A DNA stretch of 34,128 nt from Arsenophonus sp052174535. GTDB lineage: Bacteria; Pseudomonadota; Gammaproteobacteria; Enterobacterales; Enterobacteriaceae. The notes under the pieces are model-generated. The model did not search any database and was not told where the DNA came from. It saw nothing but the letters and a program-made list of their open reading frames with translations. Numbering within the stretch: the stretch's first letter is position 1; every line of letters begins with the position of its first letter. The position numbers and the translations under genes are program-made. The stretch covers positions 1 to 34,128 of the forward strand of contig JBQMRQ010000069.1 of NCBI GenBank assembly GCA_052174535.1, written 5' to 3'. Positions 28,170 to 34,128 of the stretch are shown in pieces.

Positions 28170-30833
28170 TTACGCCAAACGCGGATTAATTTTTTCTGGG
28201 CTAATATTATATTTTTTGATAGCTTCATCCACCAATATTACATCCATTTCACCACGTTTCGCTAATTCACCTAACGCCGCAACTACCACATAGAAAGTAT
28301 CAACCTCAAAATGATGACGGAGGTTTTCACGGCTATCTGAACGACCGAAACCATCAGTACCTAAAACACGATAATTACTTGTCGGAATGTAGGAATGAAT
28401 TTGTTCTGCAAATAATTTCATATAATCTGTTGAAGCAACTGCAAGCATATCATTCATGATTTGAGCAACATAAGGTACACGAGGTTTATCAGATGGATGT
28501 AACATATTCCAACGCTCACAATCCTGTCCTTCACGAGCTAATTCGGTAAATGACGTTACACTATAAACATCGGAAGCAATAGCGTACTCACTAGACAAAA
28601 TTTTTGCAGCTTCACGAACATGACGCATCATTGAGCCCGATCCTAATAATTGAATTTTTCCTTTTTCGCCTTTTAGTGACTCAAGTTTATAGATACCTTT
28701 ACAAATACCTTCTTCAACACCAGTAGGCATTGCTGGCATATGATAATTTTCGTTCAAAGTAGTAATATAATAGTAAATGTTTTCTTGTTTCTTACCATAC
28801 ATACGAACTAAACCATCATGTATAATCACAGCAACTTCATAAGCATAAGCTGGATCATAAGAGATGCAGTTAGGTATAGTTAGTGACTGAATATGACTAT
28901 GTCCATCTTCATGCTGCAAACCTTCCCCATTTAATGTAGTACGCCCTGAAGTTCCTCCAATTAGAAAGCCACGTGCTTGCTGGTCTCCAGCTGCCCATAA
29001 CAGGTCACCGATACGCTGAAAACCAAACATAGAATAATAAATATAAAATGGAATCATTGGAAGGTTATTCGTGCTATATGATGTAGCAGCAGCTAACCAA
29101 GAGGCTCCAGCACCTAATTCATTAATACCTTCTTGAAGAATTTGACCTTTTTCATCTTCTTTGTAATAAGCAACTTGCTTACAATCCTGAGGGGTATACT
29201 GCTGTCCATTTGGACTATATATTCCAATCTGACGAAATAAACCTTCCATACCAAAAGTACGTGCTTCATCAACAATAATTGGCACTAGACGATCTTTAAT
29301 CGAGTTATTTTTTAACATTAAATTCAAGGTACGTATAAATGCAATCGTAGTAGAGATCTCTTTATTTTGTTCTAATAACAATTGACTAAAATCTTCTAGA
29401 CTAGGAATATCTAATTTTTCATCAAATATAGAATTTCGTGCTGGTAAATACCCACCTAATGCCTGACGACGTTCATGTAGATATTTATATTCGTCTGATT
29501 CTTCTTTAAGAAGAAGAAAAGGTAATTTTTCTACTTGATCATCCGATACCGGCACATTAAAGCGATCACGGAAATGACGAATCCCTTGCAGATTCATTTT
29601 TTTTACCTGATGAGCAATATTTTTACCTTCAGCAATATCCCCCATTCCATAACCTTTAACTGTTTGAGCTAAAATAACTATTGGCTTACCTTTAGTTTCT
29701 TGTGCTTTTTTAAAGGCAGCATAAACTTTTTTCGGATCATGTCCGCCACGATTTAACGACCAAATTTCATCATCAGTCATATCCTTGACTAGGATACTTG
29801 TTTCAGGGTAACGATTAAAGAAGTGTTCACGAACATAAGCGCCATCTTTAGATTTAAATGTTTGATAGTCGCCGTCTAAAGTTTCATTCATTAACTGAAT
29901 TAGTTTACCTGAAGTATCTTTACGCAATAATTCATCCCATCGGCCACCCCATAATACTTTAATAACCTGCCATCCTGCACCGCTAAAAATACCTTCTAAT
30001 TCATTCACAATCTTACCATTACCAGTAACTGGCCCATCAAGGCGTTGTAAGTTACAGTTAATCACAAAAACAAGGTTATCTAACTTTTCACGAGTCGCAA
30101 TCGTGATAGCACCTTTAGATTCAGGTTCATCCATTTCACCGTCACCAAGAAAAGCATAAACTGTTTGATCTCCAGTATCTTTTAAACCTCTATGTTGTAA
30201 GTATTTTAAGAATTTTGCTTGATAAATAGCACTAATTGGACCTATTCCCATTGATACAGTAGGGAATTGCCAAAACTCAGGCATCAATTTAGGATGAGGA
30301 TAAGAGGAAAGGCCTTTACCATATATTTCTTGTCGAAAATTGTCCATTTGTTCTTCAGTGAGCCGACCTTCCAAAAATGCACGTGCATAAATACCAGGCG
30401 AAATATGTCCTTGGAAATAAACTAAATCTCCACCATTTTTATTATTTTTTGCCTGGAAGAAGTGATTAAAACAGACTTCATATAAAGTTGCAGAAGATTG
30501 AAAGGAAGCCATATGACCACCTAATTCCAGATTTTTTTTAGAAGCTCGTAAAACCATCATTACAGCATTCCAACGAATCGTAGAACGAATGCGACGCTCT
30601 AAATCCATGTTGCCTGGATAATCAGGCTCATTCTCTACGGAAATAGTGTTGATATAATCATATTTTCCAGAACCTGCTGCGATATTAAGTCCACACTTAG
30701 ATGCTTTTTGTAATAGTTGATCAATAAGATATTGAGCACGATCAACACCTTCTTCACGGATGACCGATTCGATCGCTTGTAACCAGTCGCGAGTTTCGAT
30801 CGGATCCATGTCATTCTTTAACGTATCTGACAT
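28170..30833 (-). CDS. aceE: AceE, pyruvate dehydrogenase E1 component
   Basis: This is the homodimeric thiamine-diphosphate enzyme that decarboxylates pyruvate and acetylates the lipoyl arm of AceF, linking glycolysis to acetyl-CoA. The 887-residue length equals E. coli. The ThDP motif runs from GDGEMDEPESKG at 230-241 to the NCNLQRLDGP region. The mobile-loop area with NIAHQVKKM, the catalytic Glu in GINELGA (about 571) and the HEDGHSHIQSL segment are all in place. An AAAGGA Shine-Dalgarno sits 8 bases before the ATG. It is followed by aceF at 12 bases. The first gene of the operon, pdhR, is a pseudogene, so the mRNA leader is long. The frame is open and codon usage matches the other live genes. 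Confidence 0.98.
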   Translation of the reverse strand: MSDTLKNDMDPIETRDWLQAIESVIREEGVDRAQYLIDQLLQKASKCGLNIAAGSGKYDYINTISVENEPDYPGNMDLERRIRSTIRWNAVMMVLRASKKNLELGGHMASFQSSATLYEVCFNHFFQAKNNKNGGDLVYFQGHISPGIYARAFLEGRLTEEQMDNFRQEIYGKGLSSYPHPKLMPEFWQFPTVSMGIGPISAIYQAKFLKYLQHRGLKDTGDQTVYAFLGDGEMDEPESKGAITIATREKLDNLVFVINCNLQRLDGPVTGNGKIVNELEGIFSGAGWQVIKVLWGGRWDELLRKDTSGKLIQLMNETLDGDYQTFKSKDGAYVREHFFNRYPETSILVKDMTDDEIWSLNRGGHDPKKVYAAFKKAQETKGKPIVILAQTVKGYGMGDIAEGKNIAHQVKKMNLQGIRHFRDRFNVPVSDDQVEKLPFLLLKEESDEYKYLHERRQALGGYLPARNSIFDEKLDIPSLEDFSQLLLEQNKEISTTIAFIRTLNLMLKNNSIKDRLVPIIVDEARTFGMEGLFRQIGIYSPNGQQYTPQDCKQVAYYKEDEKGQILQEGINELGAGASWLAAATSYSTNNLPMIPFYIYYSMFGFQRIGDLLWAAGDQQARGFLIGGTSGRTTLNGEGLQHEDGHSHIQSLTIPNCISYDPAYAYEVAVIIHDGLVRMYGKKQENIYYYITTLNENYHMPAMPTGVEEGICKGIYKLESLKGEKGKIQLLGSGSMMRHVREAAKILSSEYAIASDVYSVTSFTELAREGQDCERWNMLHPSDKPRVPYVAQIMNDMLAVASTDYMKLFAEQIHSYIPTSNYRVLGTDGFGRSDSRENLRHHFEVDTFYVVVAALGELAKRGEMDVILVDEAIKKYNISPEKINPRLA

Positions 30834-30883
30834 GGTATATTCCTTTATCTATTCTATTATCTGTTTCTAATGTAGTTATTGAG

Positions 30884-30900
30884 ATATCTTTTGAAGATAT
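30884..30900. promoter_or_regulatory. Inverted repeat upstream of aceE
   Basis: ATATCTT and AAGATAT flank TTG, 51 bases upstream of the aceE start. This could be a leader hairpin or a protein site. It is not a PdhR-type box. Confidence 0.3.
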
Positions 30901-31009
30901 TTACTAAACCAGAAAGAAAAAAGATAGTTTCTATTGCCGCAACTTTCTCCATAATTAAATTAGAACGGTAATGCAGAGCTGCAACGGAAATAAAAATCTG
31001 CACTACTAA

Positions 31010-31751
31010 TTAAATTTTATATTGTTGTACTCGACATAAAAAATGCTCATAACTTATATTCAGCAAAATCTTCTCAATAAATCTTAAATAAGAATGTGAA
31101 TTCTTATATACTTATTCAAGTTAATGTATAACAATAGATTCAAAAATTTAAGTTATATTTTTATTTACTGCTGCGTGCATTTTTACAGATATGATAAACA
31201 CTCAAAATTTTACTTAACATTTTGCTATAATACTGATCTTTTCAATAAAGTATATGGAGTAATTACCATATTATCAGGTGTTCAGTAATAACTAGCTGAT
31301 GTTGTAAAATAACCTGAACTTTAGCATTAATATCCTCATATTTTTCAGTACTATGAATTTTAAGATGACCGATCTTAATTCAGATCAAATTTCATTGATT
31401 CCTTTAAATCAGCATAATAAGCACCAATGCCTTAAAACGGACATGACGTATTTCTAATAGATAAAATTATGATTCCATATATCCAAATAATCTAGATAAT
31501 CAGATCACTAAAGCATTGCTATAGATTTGTTTATATGAATCCATTTTTCGGCGAAATCCAATTCTTTACTTCAAGTCTCTAATAGCCTCATGCAAAAAGG
31601 GGCAAAGAAACATAAAATTGATTAGTCAACACTTGAAGTTCAGGTAAGAATTTTTCTTCAAAACACATTTAATTCCTTCAAGAATTAAATGCTCAAATTG
31701 CTGTTCAATAACATCAGATAATTTAGATAGGCGAATTTTACTATAAACTAT
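31010..31751 (-). pseudogene. pdhR: pdhR pseudogene (pyruvate-sensing GntR-family repressor)
   Basis: PdhR represses the pdh operon in the absence of pyruvate. The decayed minus-strand sequence follows the enteric protein: KIRLSKLSDVIEQQFEHLIL (about 31681-31740) is nearly identical to its N-terminus. Traces of the SFSD...LLEIRHV...AYYADL region (about 31390-31520), QHQLVITE (about 31265-31295), QNVKQNFE (about 31205-31230) and IEKILL near 31070-31085 then appear in shifting frames. The start codon has become ATA (31749-31751, reading I-V-Y-S-K-I-R). The DNA-binding helix-turn-helix after LEG is largely lost, and many stops occur. Position immediately upstream of aceE confirms identity. No functional product can be expected. 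Confidence 0.88.
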
Positions 31752-31805
31752 ATCTATAGTAGACCACTTATTTTTGGTAAAAATTTATTTAATGCTACTA
31801 AAGTT

Positions 31806-31822
31806 AATTGGTAATGCCAATT
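31806..31822. promoter_or_regulatory. PdhR operator upstream of the dead pdhR gene
   Basis: AATTGGTAATGCCAATT matches the PdhR box ATTGGTnnnACCAAT in all but one conserved base. It lies about 55 bases before the former pdhR start, the position it has in enterics. It overlaps the edge of the predicted -10. Confidence 0.8.
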
Positions 31823-31849
31823 TATCCTAGATGGTTAGTACAGTAACAA
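31821..31849 (-). promoter_or_regulatory. Predicted promoter of the pdh operon
   Basis: On the minus strand TTGTTA (31844-31849) and GATAAA (31821-31826) are separated by 17 bases, with four of six matches each. The predicted start would lie inside the PdhR box, the arrangement of a repressed promoter. If used, it yields a leader of nearly 1 kb through the pdhR relic before aceE. Confidence 0.55.
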
Positions 31850-31949
31850 AGTATTTAATAACTGTCCATAAGAGCTTAAATTTAACCTTAATAAACTCGC
31901 ATTTTTGATAAGGATTTTTAAAAATCAAAAAAATGATATTTTTATGCTA

Positions 31950-32315
31950 CATTTTATGCTACATAATGGTAGCTATAAAAAACCAAACAATCATTTAAAT
32001 TAAAGAAAATCTTTTCTTACTTCATGTGAGAATAAAGATACATTTCATTAGTTAACTCGGTGAACAATCTGTCGAATGATATCAATTAATACATTGAAGC
32101 AACTCAATCTGTTTTATCTTTTCAAGATTATTACAATGAACATATTACCCCCCTAGAGATTCATAGGGTTACAGAGATATCATTGAAAAGCTATAATTTA
32201 CAATTATAGAAAACCATTTAATAAAATTACTAGAAGACCATTTAGCAAAACTACACTATAAAGATAAATAGTTTATTTATCTGCGATATATGCTGAATAG
32301 CCTTAACTTTACAGG
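31950..32315 (+). repeat. Repeat Y, partial copy 3
   Basis: This aligns with the first 0.4-0.45 kb of repeat Y copies 1 and 2. Landmarks include ATTAAAGAAAATCTTTTCTTACTTC near 32000 (each copy differs slightly), TCTTTTCATTAGTTA-like sequence, GATATCAATTAATACATT (32078, shared with 15953), GAGATATCATTG near 32171, AATAGCCTTAACTTTA (about 32296, shared with copy 2). It stops about 10 bases before IS256 copy F, and the remaining half is not found beyond that element. Confidence 0.55.
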
Positions 32316-32323
32316 AATTAGCG

Positions 32324-33713
32324 GAGTTTTATTAATAAATTTGCTGTATAATGGAAGACTACAGTTCCGCTCTGATGGTTTGTGAATTGTTCTCCATCTT
32401 TAAATTGGATATTGTTTACCAGCACAAGGTGAAGTAAATCAAAGTTCCCTGAACTGCTTCCAGATTTCTAAAGAAATTGAAGCAGTTTTAACACCATTCA
32501 AAGGATTATTATTCTTAAAGAATAATTTTCGCAAGCCGGCTTTTTATAGCCTAACTGTCGCAAGAAAGTCAATTTAATCGGCTTCATTGTTCTTATTGAC
32601 GCCAAGTGTGCACTGATGGAAAGTCATATAGCGTCAGCTATTCTTTTAAATTTTTTTTCAGTTTATTCATTGTTGAATAATACGTTGAAAACCTTTTTAA
32701 TAAAATATCAAGGGATTTATTAGCGACATTGCGACTCTCTGCTAATATAACTCCCATAATCACCCTTAACTTTTTGTGCTATTTACCTTTATAGAGGTAA
32801 CCCAGTAATTAAATATTTTATGTAGATAATAGTCTTGATACTACATATCCAAGAATATTTTAGCATTGCATTTTAAAAACCAAGAGCACCATTTTCTGTA
32901 GCAAGCTTCAGGATGCGATTAAGTCTCTGCGTTTGCAGACCATTCAGGAGTTCTGTTAAGTTTACTTCTGACTCTTGATAAGCATCTTTGACTGAAACGA
33001 GCTTTTACCATATATGCAATGACGCCAATAATAAACAGCAGGCAAAAGCGCTCTTCTCTTGATAGGAGAAGGGTTATATGCCATTGCCTAAGAAATAAAC
33101 GTTAAGAGTATCGCTAAATCACGCAGATAACATTGCTAATGCTCTTTAAGGCATTACCTGTTAAAATCTATTGATGGTGCCCTGATAGAAAGATCATGTT
33201 CTTCTTATTAAGAATTGCTTCAGAGTTTCGTAAAAATCATCGGTGGCATACCCCCTCACAGTTACAGGTATTTCAGTAACTCTTCGCCGCTTTTTACGTT
33301 TCAGATAAGGCGCAACCAATGAGCTGCTGAAGGATATTCTGTTGCTACCGTGATTCTATTACATTAAGCACTTTAATCTTAACATCGCTAATACCAGTCT
33401 ACATGGTTTACGGTGGCAAATAACCTTTACGGTTGACGGCATAGGACACGCCCGTCGACAAGCTCCATTCAGCACATTATCGATCGCAGAATGCCCCTTA
33501 GATCTCACCCTCAAGACGGTGCCTACCAACTTCCGGTAGGATTAAGAATAAGTTCATGTAAGGGATCATAGGTAATACCTGGTTTTGTTGATACTTGTAA
33601 GGATAAAATTTATATGGCATATTATCTTTATATTGTTATAATTATTTATGAAATTAATCATCAGGATATGTCATTTTCTCCGAAATACCATACATCAGAA
33701 ATCAAGATAATTA
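32324..33713 (-). mobile_element. IS256-family element, dead copy F
   Basis: It begins GAGTTTTATTAATAAATTTG at 32324 and ends with CATACATCAGAAATCAAG...ATAATTA at 33713, a decayed version of the shared inverted repeats. Minus-strand transposase traces include KFKDGEQF near 32385-32405 (former C-terminus) and the block conserved with copies A and B near 33300-33380. No target duplication is visible. Frame is lost throughout. Confidence 0.8.
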
Positions 33714-34128
33714 GACCAAAACCATCTCTCATTTTTAAAAAAAACTAGGTTTAGTATGAGTTATTACAAGTTAAGATTTAATCGAAGTCTATATTCTTTG
33801 ACCTAACGTTCTAATTTAAAAATATTAATCCTAGGTTTTAGCTTAATAATTAATAACTATTGTTTTTATTTTATGCATTTTTATATCAATAATTCTGTTT
33901 CCTGTTATAATAAGCTGAGTGTTGATAAACAGTATAACCTATCGCCACATATAGATATATTGTATGAATCTGTGTGCAAAAATCTTTTTATCAAACGATG
34001 ACTGAGAAAACACCCCTATGGATTTTTTAGTTTTTTTGAACCATTATATCAAGTAACTTACTTATATACATTTAGTTAATGTCGAAGTTTTGAGTAAATG
34101 GCGCCCGGTAAACCGTTTAAAGTAGCGC
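33714..34128. other. Gene-free region; possible gene edge at the window end
   Basis: Nothing is recognisable until about 34090. From there the sequence becomes GC-richer (GGCGCCCGGTAAACCG), like the live genes of the window. This may be the edge of a gene that continues beyond the window; strand and identity cannot be decided from about 40 bases. Confidence 0.35.

Noticed and set aside
27643..28293. 216-codon open frame on the plus strand
   Set aside because: It is antisense to the aceF start and aceE end, with low-complexity Ser/Thr/Ile content expected from the reverse of a Glu/Asp-rich gene.

Overview
The window looks like a stretch of a strongly degraded, AT-rich gammaproteobacterial chromosome, most likely from an insect endosymbiont related to the Enterobacterales. 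Every intact protein (Fur, FldA, RsmI, YtfK, HslU, HslV, FtsN, AceF, AceE) reads as a close relative of the E. coli/Serratia protein. The intact genes plus rnpB cover only about 9.3 kb of 34.1 kb (about 27%); the rest is decayed sequence. Low coding density, many dead transposons and half-eroded operons together fit an intermediate stage of host restriction, as in Serratia symbiotica from Cinara aphids. That assignment is inference; a database match would be needed to name the species.

Layout: fldA and fur lie on the minus strand at the left end. A dead IS256-family element follows, then rsmI and the RNase P RNA gene rnpB, with promoter and terminator. From 5.25 to 12.5 kb there is only wreckage: an IS481-like pseudogene, an unidentified decayed minus-strand gene, two more IS256 relics, and one copy of an unidentified repeat of about 1.1 kb (repeat X). 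ytfK then stands alone with a CRP-like site. After a further IS256 relic and an unidentified repeat of about 1 kb (repeat Y), the cluster ftsN-hslV-hslU survives on the minus strand, including a recognisable sigma-32 promoter. The second copies of X and Y, an IS481 scrap and a fifth IS256 relic fill 19.9-25.0 kb. The pyruvate dehydrogenase operon follows on the minus strand: pdhR (pseudogene), aceE, aceF, lpdA (pseudogene). A third, partial Y copy and a sixth IS256 relic lie near the right end.

The most informative result is the state of the pdh operon. aceE and aceF are open and well conserved, but lpdA (E3) is riddled with stops and frameshifts, and pdhR has lost its start codon and reading frame. 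A PdhR-type operator and a plausible promoter are nevertheless still readable upstream of pdhR. AceF has only two lipoyl domains, and the second has Asn where the lipoylated Lys should be, so a single functional lipoyl arm is predicted. I found no CRISPR array, tRNA, intact mobile element or clearly new functional system. The unexplained items are repeats X and Y and several readable fragments of unidentified dead genes.
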